Below are positions 49,627 to 60,409 of a DNA stretch of 64,000 nt, piece after piece (the stretch's first letter is position 1; each line of letters opens with the position of its first letter). The notes under the pieces are model-generated. The model was given only the letters and a program-made list of their open reading frames with translations, was not told the origin of the DNA and did no database searches. This stretch comes from Whalleya microplaca (lineage: Eukaryota; Ascomycota; Sordariomycetes; Xylariales; Xylariaceae), in the NCBI GenBank assembly GCA_022497155.1, contig MU385720.1:310001-374000 (forward strand), read 5' to 3'. A program made the position numbers and the translations under genes.

Positions 49627-50670
49627 ATGCCTGCCTCAAAAGTAATTCGATTTGTCACACTTGTTGCGGCACTTGTACCCACCTTCGCAAGCCCATTACA
49701 ACGTCTCAACCAAGCCAAACTCCCTTTACCGTCGAGAGTAATTGCCCAACTAAACGAGACACCGACCTTTTTAGAGAACATAGCGATACGTGACAATGGT
49801 GACCTCCTCATAACAATGTTCTGGCCGTCTGCATATGTTTATCTCGTGGAATCTCCGTCTTCCAACGCGCCTCAGATGTCCCTCCTTCATGCCTTTGATG
49901 ATTCAAATGGGTTAAGCGGCATTGCGAAAACGGGCCTTGGCACTTTTGTGCTCTCCGCAGCACGCTTCCAAGATGTGGCTGTCCCGTACCCCAACTCTAC
50001 ATCGCTATGGGAGCTGAGCTTTGGTGGTAGCAGACGGTCCTCCACTGCCCATAAACTCGCCGAAGTTCCTGAGGCAGGACTGTTGAATGGTATGGTAGCT
50101 ATCCCTGAGATAGAACCTGCTGTTCTGGTTGCAGACGGTATGGCTGGTGTCATATACCGGGTTGACGTGATGACTGGCCAGTACGAGGTCGTGTTGGATG
50201 TCCCCGAGCTCAAAGCTGTTTCGGGACACTCTCTTGACATCGGTGTGAATGGCGTCAAAATCCACGACAGACATTTGTACTGGTCTAACACAGATATGAT
50301 TTCAATCTACCGAATTTCGATCAACTATAAAGGCTACCCGGTTAAAGGGGCTGCAGTTGAGAAGGTCGCCGCCCTCGAAGGAGCTTCGGGCGTAGATGAT
50401 TTCACTTTTGATCAGCAGGGGAATATCTGGGCTGCCACCGATCTCGACAACACAGTGATAACTATATTGAAAAATGGGTCTCAAATGGTCACGGTTGGAT
50501 CTCCTAACGAGTTGACTATTGCTTCGGACACTGCAGTCAAGTTTGGTGAAACCCCACAAGATAGACATATTCTCTACGTCACTACCGCGGGAGGAATCGT
50601 GAACCCTGTAAATGGCACAGTAACCGAGCCAGGGAAAGTTGTCGCTATAGATACGAGGGGCATTTGTTAG
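49627..50670 (+). CDS. secreted six-bladed beta-propeller (SMP-30/gluconolactonase-like)
   Basis: A single exon of 347 aa. The signal peptide is VIRFVTLVAALVPTFAS. The rest is a run of propeller blades: PTFLENIAIRDNGDLLIT, GLSGIAKTGLGTFVLSA, NGMVAIPEIEPAVLVADGMAGVIYRVD, NGVKIHDRHLYWSNTDMISIYRI, VDDFTFDQQGNIWAATDLDNTV and HILYVTTAGG. This matches fungal SMP-30/NHL-like proteins, often found near secondary-metabolite or wall genes. True gluconolactonases bind a metal through Glu, Asn and Asp; several acidic and Asn residues occur at blade tops, but I cannot assign the site with certainty. Enzymatic role is unproven. Confidence 0.88.
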   Translation: MPASKVIRFVTLVAALVPTFASPLQRLNQAKLPLPSRVIAQLNETPTFLENIAIRDNGDLLITMFWPSAYVYLVESPSSNAPQMSLLHAFDDSNGLSGIAKTGLGTFVLSAARFQDVAVPYPNSTSLWELSFGGSRRSSTAHKLAEVPEAGLLNGMVAIPEIEPAVLVADGMAGVIYRVDVMTGQYEVVLDVPELKAVSGHSLDIGVNGVKIHDRHLYWSNTDMISIYRISINYKGYPVKGAAVEKVAALEGASGVDDFTFDQQGNIWAATDLDNTVITILKNGSQMVTVGSPNELTIASDTAVKFGETPQDRHILYVTTAGGIVNPVNGTVTEPGKVVAIDTRGIC

Positions 50671-51090
50671 TCGTATATCAACATAGTTTAGAGTCAAACA
50701 AGTATAGAAGGAGTCAAGCCCTCAGCCATGATGGTATTCAAGCTGCCGAGTTGATTAGCTCCACCAAGTTCCCAGGGGTTGCCGTTATTAGCAAATCGAT
50801 GTAATCAGCAATCGAGTTTAGAAACTACAAGTATCTGGTATAAAGAGGTGATGATGAACTAGATAGGGTATAATTACTGTAAAGAACAAATATTTAGTAA
50901 CTACTATGGCGTACAAGTCTTTTCATGATCTTCACACAATTGGCAGACAAGCCTGTATGGGCTAAAGCATGGTAATATTTCATTAGCTATCCTCGTCGGA
51001 ATGAATTCTGCATCTAATTATACTTGAATCTATTAGTAAAGAGAAACACGCTGGCTGCCATCAATTATTAAAATATCTACTTGTGGAGGC
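50671..51090. other. intergenic, convergent 3' ends
   Basis: Short region between the propeller gene and the RING-like gene. Nothing supported. Confidence 0.5.
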
Positions 51091-51837
51091 TTATTCATTT
51101 CCCCACCGATGCGTCCCACGAAGATATTGTTCATAAATTTGCCTCTCCATCTCTTCGTGTTCCGCCATTGGGTTTGATGTTCGCTGATTGACCGAACCGG
51201 GTTGCCCATCTAGTAGTTGTGCAGCTGATGGCTCAGCTCCTTCCCTGCGGAGTTCGACCCGTATTTCGTTTATGGAATCCCGGATCGTCTCAAGAAGGGC
51301 CAGCTGCGCTGGCAAAAGGGGCTGAAGGTCATCATCAACATCATCAAAGTCTAAATCAACCGAGTACTCTGATCTTTGCTCTTCAGAATCGGCTTTTTGC
51401 TTACCTTCAAGGACGATCTTTCTGATTTCGACAATTTCCTCGTTCTGTTCCTGGATCCCACCATCGCCGAATATCTCGAGCATAGACGACTTAATCGCTC
51501 CAGGTAGAAAAACGGGTAAACGACAAGTGGGACATGTGGGATCTCCATAGAGGTTTGTGATTAACCAAGAATAGAGGCACCGATACCCAAAACCATGTCC
51601 ACACAGAGGTAAGACTGTGTAGCATTCATGCGTCTCTCGCGACCTTCGATCTAAGTGGTCGTTCACCAGAGCGAGACTCTTATCTCCGCAAATTTGACAT
51701 GACAGTTCAAACCTCGTCTTGGTTGGGTTGATTATGTTTCCATTGTCATCGAAGTATTCGAGAACCCTATGGAAATTGTTGGTTTCCACCGTGACCTGTT
51801 GGTGTGTTTCGGACGTTTGTTGAGATTGCTGTGCCAT
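51091..51837 (-). CDS. RING-like zinc-finger protein with a missing zinc ligand
   Basis: A single exon of 248 aa. The finger spans residues 47-105: C47-x2-C50, C79-x-H81, C87, and C102-x2-C105. In the usual pattern CxHxFHxxC the second His/Cys is here Gly84 (codon 51588-51586), leaving seven canonical ligands; Cys72 might substitute. The region LCGHGFGYRCLYSWL otherwise reads like an E3 ligase RING, including the hydrophobic E2-facing residues. The C-terminal half is acidic and probably helical, with no other domain. RING proteins transfer ubiquitin; this one may be degenerate or non-classical. It stands alone between unrelated genes. Confidence 0.85.
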   Translation of the reverse strand: MAQQSQQTSETHQQVTVETNNFHRVLEYFDDNGNIINPTKTRFELSCQICGDKSLALVNDHLDRRSRETHECYTVLPLCGHGFGYRCLYSWLITNLYGDPTCPTCRLPVFLPGAIKSSMLEIFGDGGIQEQNEEIVEIRKIVLEGKQKADSEEQRSEYSVDLDFDDVDDDLQPLLPAQLALLETIRDSINEIRVELRREGAEPSAAQLLDGQPGSVNQRTSNPMAEHEEMERQIYEQYLRGTHRWGNE

Positions 51838-52740
51838 GATGGTTATTCATGTTATACTCTAGGACGAAATAGGGCAGAAAGTGTGCCTTAGAATTTTTAT
51901 ATATATTAGAAAGAATCCAAGGAATCATTATAAACAATAGCCTTGTTTTCTAGTTGTCCACTAAACAAAGTGTGGTGGATCGCCCAAACTTGTTTTCCTT
52001 ACACTTATTGTTCCTACAGAATGAAAGAAAACAAATACTTCAGTACTTGTGGACAACAAAGACATGGATACAATTGTAAATATTTACCTGATCACAAATT
52101 AAGACTTCAAGGAGCCAATGGTGGCTGCCAAAGTCAAAAGTACTGGTGCTATTAAACATTAAAACTAACTTCACTTTAATACTCCTGTTATACCCCTCAC
52201 AACATTTAAATCAGAGATTATTTAATCTTATAAAGCTAAACCTAATCACCATAACGAGTATAAACATTACTATATAATACAGTTTATTAATTAAGGATGT
52301 AGAAGATGTTTCAAGTATCATAGAATTCCCCCCTAATGATAGCTATGGCGCTGCTAATGTGCACTTGATTTTACTACCTGATAATAACTATTTGCAGGCA
52401 ATTATTTTGTTTGCTATTATATATACAATAGTTCCGTGGGGCCCGTTATAAATAATAGATTATAAAGGCAACGCTCCTGACACTGATTGCTCCCTTGTAT
52501 TATTCAACTTGAGTCAGGGAACCCGCGGCTGGGTGTAGGCTGATTCATTGCTGATAGCCTTCCGAGGCTCCGATACTAAGCCCGGTGACGTAAATTTATA
52601 TCGTGTAGAGCATGGCGATAGAGAGATTTCTTGAGAATAGTCACAAGTATGTAGGTCACTACCTACGCACCTATTCACTCGACCCTCAGGAGACTGCCAA
52701 CTCCAACCTCTTCAACAAGCTGTCTCTCACTGGAATATCT
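51838..52740. other. intergenic; contains a short Cys-rich open frame
   Basis: A plus-strand frame ending at 52155 encodes a short, Cys-rich peptide without a clear start or signal (ATG only at 52021). Otherwise the region is AT-rich. See the separate finding. Confidence 0.4.
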
Positions 52741-53757
52741 TTAACTAAGGGGGCTTCTTGGACTCCCTGGGGTCATCGGACTCGATGAAAGCTCTGGGCC
52801 CATAACGTCTGTGCCAGGAAGCTCTGGGCGGACATTGAAACCCGACGTGTCGAGCTCATTCCTCTTCACCGGATCACCTTCAATTGCGCTACCGTAACCA
52901 TATGTCGCCATTTCGGGGACAGCATGCGTAGGACTATGCTGCCACCGATAATCATTTGTTGTTGCTGTATTCATACGTGCCGCTGCCGCAGCGGCGGTGG
53001 CAGCAGCGTCTGCTGCTGCTGCTTCAGCTGCTTTCATCTTCTTGCCTAGCATCCTGTTCCGCCACAGCGTGAGCCCCAGCCCCATCAGCGTTAAGGCGAG
53101 GATACCCCCTTCAATTGCCAGTCCTGCAATGGCGCCTGTGGGGATGCCTGGTGGCGTTTCTGGTGAGTCCGAGATAGATGGAAGTGACGTCGCAACAGGT
53201 ATTGCGCCTACACCGGATTTCATCTGTGCGATGACCGTGCCGATGGGCTGCGAAAGTTTGAAAGAAGCACCACAGCACTCCTCCGTGGTTAGGATGTTCG
53301 CATCACTTTCACAGCACCAGAAGTTGCTATCGTTGCAAGCTTTCAAATGGGCGTTATCAAATTTACCTTTTCTATCCCATCAGCTCAGCCAACCAGCACA
53401 AGAAATTCGAAAAGATGTAGGCATAGCAATAAGTGACTCACCACCATGACAGTATTGAGGACAGCTTGGATCTTGGAAAGTACTATCCGTGCATCCAGTC
53501 GCCCACAACATATGGCTTTGCTGTCGTGAGAGGCTGTTCAGACACAGGCCAGTCGATAGACACGCATCTGCGTTTGCAGAGTTACAACATGCGCTGTGTG
53601 ATTCTGTTGTTCCGGTAGCATTTGGGTTGCATAGCGTATTTGACGGCCCAGCATTCGAACCGTCGAGGTGATAACAGGTTACGGCGAGCACCTGCAAGAT
53701 CGTACAATATCCAACCAACGCGAGCAAAATACTCTCTAATATCGAAAACTTGAACAT
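52741..53757 (-). CDS. Cys-rich single-pass membrane protein, function unknown
   Basis: Two exons, 53757-53442 and 53366-52741, with a 75-nt phase-1 intron, encode 313 aa. An N-terminal signal or anchor (ESILLALVGYCTILQVLA) leads to an extracellular part with many Cys (CYHLDGSNAGPSNTLCN, HSACCNSANADACLSTGLCL, NFWCCESDAN, EECCG). A membrane helix at about residues 188-208 (IAGLAIEGGILALTLMGLGL) follows, then WRNRM and an Ala-rich helix, and a Pro/Ser-rich tail. Proteins of this layout are widespread in Pezizomycotina and resemble wall-sensing or receptor-like proteins, but no function is established. The Ala-rich run after the membrane helix is repetitive. Confidence 0.85.
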
Positions 53758-54853
53758 GTTCTTCTTAAAGCATCGGACAAATTAGATATAAGAAGGGAAA
53801 ACGAGCGAAAAGGTAATTGTCTTCCTGTAAGGTACGGTAAGACTACGCGCATGACAGAAGTAGGTAGGGTACAAGTAATCTAGGCACTGGGCTAGGCCTG
53901 GCTGCTTTATTTAAACAAGGAAGATTCTGTAACTGATTCTAGGACTCAATGTTTCAATCCTATTGATCAACTTCGTATCCATTTAGTCAGAAATTACGTA
54001 GGCAAGTCGGTTCGCCTCCTGTGAGAGGCCTCTGGGGAGACCGAAACTGATGAGAACTGCGGTGGTCATATTCAGCTTGAGGGATGTTGTCCAATGAAGA
54101 TCTTATTGTTCTGCGTGCGATGAAGCCGGTTTGGGATAAGTGATGAGAGCATAGCGTTGCATACACCGGAATCTTACAGGTCGGAGCTGGAAAGACAAGT
54201 GTAAGATCGCTGCTTGCTACTCGAAACGGCATTTTTTGCACTTGTGCGCTAAACGTAATGTTACGATCTACAAGGATTGAGGAGGCCTTGCTACCAAATT
54301 CCTGTCTATTTTGTAGAATACTAAGATAGGGGAAAGGGGGAAGGAAAATCTAAACTAACACGGCTGGCGAGAGAGAGAGAGAGAGAGGTACGTAGGTAGT
54401 ATCTGATTATAAACTGTAACCACATAACTAGTAACTGCTGTAAAGCAACACTTCCACAAATGTTAGGGATACCTAGCGACCCATCAGAAAACGCATATGC
54501 CAAGCCACATATGTTATAAGTTTATCACCCTAGCCACAAATACTACATCTAACAGCGATACACTGCATCATACAGAAAGTTGAGTGGGAAAAAAGATACC
54601 TCCAGCTGTTAGGCTAGGGTGGCATGGAGCTGTGCCTCGAGGTGCTGCTTTACTTTACGGCAGTTAATCAGACACCCGGGCACTAGCTGCTAGCGTGGAG
54701 CTAGCAGCGCACTGGCCACATCTCAACCGAGCACGCACCATAATATTACCTCCTAGTTAAACTGTCTGACTGTGTAGTCCCTATTTGCTGCTATCTTGCT
54801 ATACTTAGTAAGAACAACATTGACACCTGGAACGCCTCACAGTTAAATGTCAT
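53758..54853. other. intergenic with a GA microsatellite
   Basis: No gene seen. A (GA)n run lies at 54369-54387. Confidence 0.5.
54369..54387. repeat. (GA)n microsatellite
   Basis: About nine GA dinucleotides in intergenic sequence. Confidence 0.9.
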
Positions 54854-56130
54854 TTAATCGTTTAAACCTACCAGCTCTAAGCTTTTTACCCAAAGTTCTT
54901 TCTCCGTTTGAGGATCAAAGGTGTTTGCTCCGTAGCCACCCACGTAAAACGGCGCATCTGCTGGGGTGAGCTCCGCCTCAGCAGTCTCATCCAGGTAAAG
55001 GCCCCCATTACCCTCCAACTCCTTTGCGACAGCAGCCCAAACAGTTATCGAAGCACCTTGAGCAGCATTCTGCAGAAGCTTGGAGATCACTGGATGCTCC
55101 TCAATCTCTTTGGTGCTGGGTAGGTACCTCGAGAGAGGCGTGATGATCGCTCCTGGGTTAACGCTTAAAGCACGCAAGCCCTGTGATTGGTATCTCCTGT
55201 CGAGTTCGTTGGCAAAGTAGGTAGTGGCAAGCTTTGATTGGCGATAGGCCGTAAGCGGATCATACTCGGTATGTTCGAAGTTGAGGTCGTCGAAATTTAT
55301 CTTGCCATACCGGTGGGCGGCCGAGGATAGTGATATGACTCGGGAATTGTAGGATGGGCTTGCTGAGGCTATGAGAGCATTCTTGACCAGGTGGAAAAGG
55401 TAGAAGTGGCCTAAAGAAAGGTTAGTCTTCCCAGAGTTGTGGTAACGGTAAGCGGTACACACCCAGATGGTTTGTTCCTAGCTGCAGCTCGAATCCATCC
55501 TGAGTTTTCCCCTGCGGACAGGTCATGATTCCTAGAGAAAGTAAGCGGGACACATTGGAGGCGGTAATTCACCACCGCTATTACCTACCAGCGTTGTTAA
55601 TCAATATGTTGAGCTTATTACCGCTCTTTTGAAGAAACTCCTGAGCTCCGACCCGAACGCTCTCCAATGAACTTAGGTCCATCTGGATGACCTCGACTTT
55701 GCCAGACTTCTTATCAGACAGAAGCTCTTGAGCAACCTGTTTACCCTTGACGATATCTCGAACTGTGATGAAGACATCAGCCCCCGTCAGGCGGATGGCT
55801 CTTGCAACTTCGGGCCCGAGCCCGCCAGGCGAGCAGCCTGTGATGAGAACAACCCTGCCATCGCGTTCGAGGATTAGCAATTACTTCTTTTAGGTGGCTT
55901 AGTGAGCTACCGCGAGATTTGGGTTAACTTTGGGGAGTAATTACTCTTACGATTCAAACACTCGAAACACACTAAAAGGGGCAAGAAATTGGCCTTGATG
56001 CTCACCTGCCAGACCATTCAGGACTCGCAACGAGACCCTGATCTTCTACAATCTGATCAGCTGTCGGGCGGGCATCACCTGGGCCTTGAGGATTACTATG
56101 CCGTTCGGCGTATGGAGCGAGACGTGCCAT
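54854..56130 (-). CDS. short-chain dehydrogenase/reductase (retinol-dehydrogenase-like)
   Basis: Four exons: 56130-56006, 55854-55589, 55531-55463 and 55410-54854, 338 aa, with introns of 151, 57 and 52 nt. Exon 1 (MARLAPYAERHSNPQGPG, then GDARPTADQIVEDQG) is the conserved fungal N-terminus of this subgroup. The cofactor motif is TGCSPGGLG (47-55), then NNAG (128-131). The catalytic set is Ser 182/183 in ISLSSAAH, Tyr209 and Lys213 in YRQSK. Without exon 1 the reading frame begins at a TTG right after a stop, so the upstream exon is required. The intron-1 branch sequence GCTAATC and acceptor GGCAG fit well. It reduces or oxidises a carbonyl/hydroxyl with NAD(P)H; substrate unknown. Confidence 0.92.
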
Positions 56131-57644
56131 TTGAGCGAAGTGATGGGACGAGGAAGTTCGGTACCGGCTAGATTTCTGCTTTCGTGTCTCTGCCGGCGTG
56201 CCGTGCTACGAATCCGTAAACCGGGTAAGAGGCGGTGTTCGGCTTTATTCTTCCAGAATAACAGCGGGAAAGCGAGTGCGGCACGAATACAAGGCTACGT
56301 GATAGCGGCCTGAGACAAAGAAGACATGACGCAAAGAAGGCTGACCATGTGTCTACTGTACTCGAAACCCGACCTACCGATGCCAGGAGCGGCAACTGCA
56401 TATGTCGACTTACCAACTCGTTCATCGCCATCCTCTGGGTGGGTCAACAGGGACGCATAGTGCATGCGTGAAGAGAAAAGGGAGCAGGCTGTCATGTACG
56501 GGAGTCTATTACCATGTTCCCTGCCTGTTGAGCTAGGGGCAGTTTAGAGTAGGTATATGTAGAGCCTTGCCTGCTCTCCAGTAAAATACGGCGAGCTTGG
56601 CATTTCTTCTAACAACACACTACCACCATCAAGGCACCAACGTCCAATGATACCATTCCTACCACCACCATCATTGGTACCCGACTGCCATGGCCCCCAC
56701 CCATTTCGGATCCACCCCGACTACCCGGACGCATATGGACAGTAACTTTCGCTCATTGTAAGGTTGCCGAACCAACACTATCTCGTTAAATGCGACACGA
56801 TGGACGCAGGGATACACGATCAGAATTCCGGACCTGTCTGCCTGTGCCTCACACCCCTGTTCCCAGCGTTCTGTCTGTGTCTCACCACGCAATTCTCACT
56901 CGCCTTGCCCATCGAGTAACCTCATCGCATCGTCCCTCACTCAGCCATGGCTAACCAGACACTTGCTGATCTCTAGCTCTTGCACTCACTCACTAATGTC
57001 GACCTGGCTATTGATGGCGACCAGGTTACGGGCTTGTGTTATCTCTGGTTTGCGGTAATTGTGAATACGTCAAAGCCTCATGAGTGTCACAGCTTTGGTG
57101 GGCCTTATCGGTTTACATTTGGACGCCTGAAGCGGGTTGGAAGATTGCCACTGTTCAGTTGAGGAAGCTCTGGGCGCAGAACCCAGATACCGAAGGTGTT
57201 TTTTGGGGCTAGGATTATTGGTTTAGGTACCTACGTGTGCCATTCTATATGTCGTTCATTGTCAATGCTTTTCCCGGACCGCAAAAGCCAGACTAGTGGC
57301 TGGGGAGCCAAACCCTGCGTTTGCCAGCCACATAACCATCAAAGGCTTGATCAAAACTACTGGAGAGACAGCCTCGGGAGTAGTGAAATCGCAACTCAAT
57401 TCTGGTAAAGCTCTGGCGATGACATATATGCCGGCGAATATGCAAGAACAACAGCCAGATGTCAACACGCGGTAAAGAGTTCAGAAATGGTAATTCCTCT
57501 CCCTAAGTAGATCACCTTTGTTTCAAAGCTGAAGATCCTGCTATCCGATGAGCAGCATTTCTAGCGTGCCAGATTAATATAGGAGCGGCCATCGAGACAT
57601 GGCGAATCTGAGTTGAGTGGCAATCTAGCATACATACAACCTGC
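56131..57644. other. intergenic, no gene seen
   Basis: Upstream of the dehydrogenase gene; several short open frames but none supported. Confidence 0.5.
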
Positions 57645-58034
57645 ATGACACGCGGATATGCATATTTCAGAAATGACAAGGCTCTGAAGCTGTTCATAGG
57701 CGTGCTTAATGGCAAGATGATAGCTGGAATGAAAATTAGAGTCGATCAAGGATCGCTCCCGCTTTGGATCCGTCAGAAGAAGAAAAGAGGCAGGAATATC
57801 AGTTTAAGGGGGGAAACGTTGAGGGAAAAGCAAGCCGAGAAAATTGAGTGGAGCGATAGCTTAGCCATGCTTTTCGCTAACCTAGGAGGCGGTGATCACA
57901 TCGAAGTTGAAGTTGGCTTATAATATGAAGTTATCCTTAAGGAGAAAGATGCTCCAGAGCGAAAATCTGAGCTGGTGGCTGATGCTGCCTTAGAAGATGA
58001 AGTTGACGTACTTCCCTGTTGCATACCACCATGA
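57645..58034 (+). pseudogene. remnant of an RNA-recognition-motif gene (tentative)
   Basis: The frame from 57645 starts with TRGYAYFRNDKALKLFIGVLNG and then KMIAGMKIRVDQG. This reads like the second half of an RRM (RNP1-like GYAYF, then ALNGxxIxGxxIRVD). A charged stretch follows with KKKRGR and EKQAEKIEW. A TAA stop falls at 57921-57923, but the same frame stays open and still looks coding (LKEKDAPERKSELVADAALEDEVDV) until 58032-58034. No RNP2 strand or start exon can be found upstream. I read it as a truncated, broken copy. A short expressed gene is the alternative. Confidence 0.3.
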
Positions 58035-58663
58035 TGAGTCTCCGTCCATTCCGCAATGGGTTTTATCATTTCCAGGTCTTGAGAGTAAACCAAAACTATC
58101 TACTAGTAGGTATATGCTAGTTTCAGATGGTCAATTTTACAGCTCTTTGATACTTTGGTGTATACCCCCATACCTGTCTTTTACGATCTACAGAATATGT
58201 TTAAATGTGCATCTTCGTCAAGTATTGCCTTGGGTCCAAACATATTGCGGCTGTTAAATTTGTCAACGATTATATATATAGGAACTATAACACTCGCTGT
58301 GGAGGATGACTTATGTAAGTATAAATGAGGTAAGCTTATACAATTTCGCTTCACATAGTGTCTATCCTGAGCGTGGCTATGTCTAGTGCTATTATAATAA
58401 GGAGAAGGCTTAATCGGCATCAGTAAGATTCATTCTAGATGAATTATACTTCCGGGAAGACTGGTGCAGTTTATAAGAAACTCGCACAGCCCTGGTTGTC
58501 CCGGGCAGTTGCTGCGAGAAATATGCACACGAACCATCTAACCTAGTAAGGTTGTGACCTCCCCACACTGCGGCCAAGCCCGAGCACAACCGGCTATCTG
58601 ATCACCATCGGTCCATCCATCCATCCATTCAACCGCTCACTCCATCAACCCAACCCGACCACC
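58035..58663. other. intergenic, DUF423 gene upstream region
   Basis: Contains the promoter and leader of the DUF423 gene (a TCCATCCATCCAT run just before the start). Nothing else seen. Confidence 0.5.
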
Positions 58664-59380
58664 ATGTCCGATGAGAGCACGCCTCTGATCACCATCTCCA
58701 ACTCCAGCCCTAACGCCCTCGCCAATCGCAGGAAAAACATGTTCTGGATCCTCGGCTGCCTATACGGCGCGACCGCCGTCGGCTTCGGCGCCTTCGGAGC
58801 CCACGGCCTGAAGAAGATCATTACGGATCCGGCGCGCCTCGCTATTTGGTCCACTGCCGCTCACTATCAGGTGTGTACTCAGAATTGAACTTTATCTTGT
58901 GAACATGAAAACACCGTTTTCCCCGCCTATTTAAATGCCTCTTCATATACTATCTCCTTCGTACGGAACAATGTACAACCCCCACCCCATCTCCGATATA
59001 GGGTTTCACTACCGCACATACGTGCATCTACAGTAGATGATATCCATGACCCTACCCCCCACATCCAGCTCTATCTATCTATCCAACGTCCCTTTTTCAA
59101 CCCCATCCCATCCCATCACTTCCCTCTCATCCTTCCTCATGTCCCGGCACGCGCGCTAACTTCCCCCCAGCTAGTCCACTCCGTGGCGCTCCTCGTAGCG
59201 GCGCAGGCCGCGCCCCTGAACATCGCCGCGGGCGGCCTGCTGACGGCGGGCATGACCATGTTCAGCGGCAGCATCTACCTGCTGGTGCTGGACCCGGTGC
59301 GCTTCCGGTTCCTGGGCCCCGTCACGCCGCTGGGCGGCCTGTGTCTGATCGGCGGGTGGACCGCGCTTGCGTTCAGGTGA
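58664..59380 (+). CDS. DUF423 family small membrane protein
   Basis: Two exons, 58664-58870 and 59171-59380, encode 138 aa. The phase-0 intron is 300 nt, long for this window, with a C-rich acceptor tract. DUF423 landmarks are AVGFGAFGAHGLKK, IWSTAAHYQ|LVHSVALLVAA across the splice, then GMTMFSGSIYLLVLD and TPLGGLCLIGGWTALAF. Four membrane helices are expected. The family occurs from bacteria (YgdD) to fungi and animals; its function is unknown. The short hydrophilic N-terminus (about 24 residues) precedes the first helix. The second exon is very GC-rich. Confidence 0.93.
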
Positions 59381-60409
59381 TCGACCTGCTTACTTATGTG
59401 TCTGTCTATGTATGTACGGGACCCAAGTACGGGATTTGACGTGTGGAGGAGATACGTTGCCGTTGTGTTTACTGGATAGCAGTACGTGGACGTGTTGGCT
59501 ATCTGGATAGCTGACGTGTCTGGGGGCAGGCGAGAGGAGATTCTGCCTTGTGGAAGGTTCTCTGCTCTTATGAAGGATTGTGTCAGGATCACACAATGGT
59601 GGATGAGAGGAAACGATACTTGACTGCCTGTAGCGTGTATGATAGACCTATACCACCAAACAGATTCATCTAACACTATACCATAATGCCCCTTTGGCAT
59701 TCACCTGAGACGGTGTGTTGCAGCGGCTGACCAGTGAACATCTCACCACTGTAGGAAGCCAACTGATCACTGCATATTGAACTAAAATAAAGCCGTTACT
59801 ATCGATTAGCAACTTTCAAGCGATATACCGTTACAAAACATAAACTGCGTTCTGCGACCTAGGACGTTGGTGGACCGAGGCCCTTGAGGACTACGGTACT
59901 CAGGGACTAGAAGCAGACGGTTTTGACTGTATCTCCAGCCCCAAGCACCCATGAATACTCATGACATTTCATAATACCACCTCACAGTATTGCCAGAATG
60001 TCACTCAGCTACGTTCAGTATTGTGTGCGAAGCAAAGTATGGTATATCATTTAACTGCATAGCTCTATGCTGGCGTAGCCAGCCATCATCTAAACGTTGC
60101 AACCTTATAGGTATCTCTCCTATGCCCCTAAACCCCTAAACAACTAACTAAGTCTCGGCATGATCTCCACTGCTCTGTAAGGTAAGAGCAAAGGCTGTAT
60201 CCAGCTCTGCCACACCCACGCCCTAAGCCATCTAACTGTACAACCCACGTTTCTCCTGCTTGTTGGTATCATCCGTAAGATCGCGTCTCTCGCGCGTGCA
60301 TATGGCGCAAAGCTGGCGAATCCTGCGATGGCGACGGCGATCTTCTGCTCTGTAGATAGCGCTCGCGCGTTGTTCGCGCATTTCCTCGTTACAGCAACTC
60401 CGTAAACCT
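59381..60409. other. intergenic, convergent 3' ends
   Basis: Between the DUF423 gene and the end of KAP120. Nothing supported. Confidence 0.5.
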
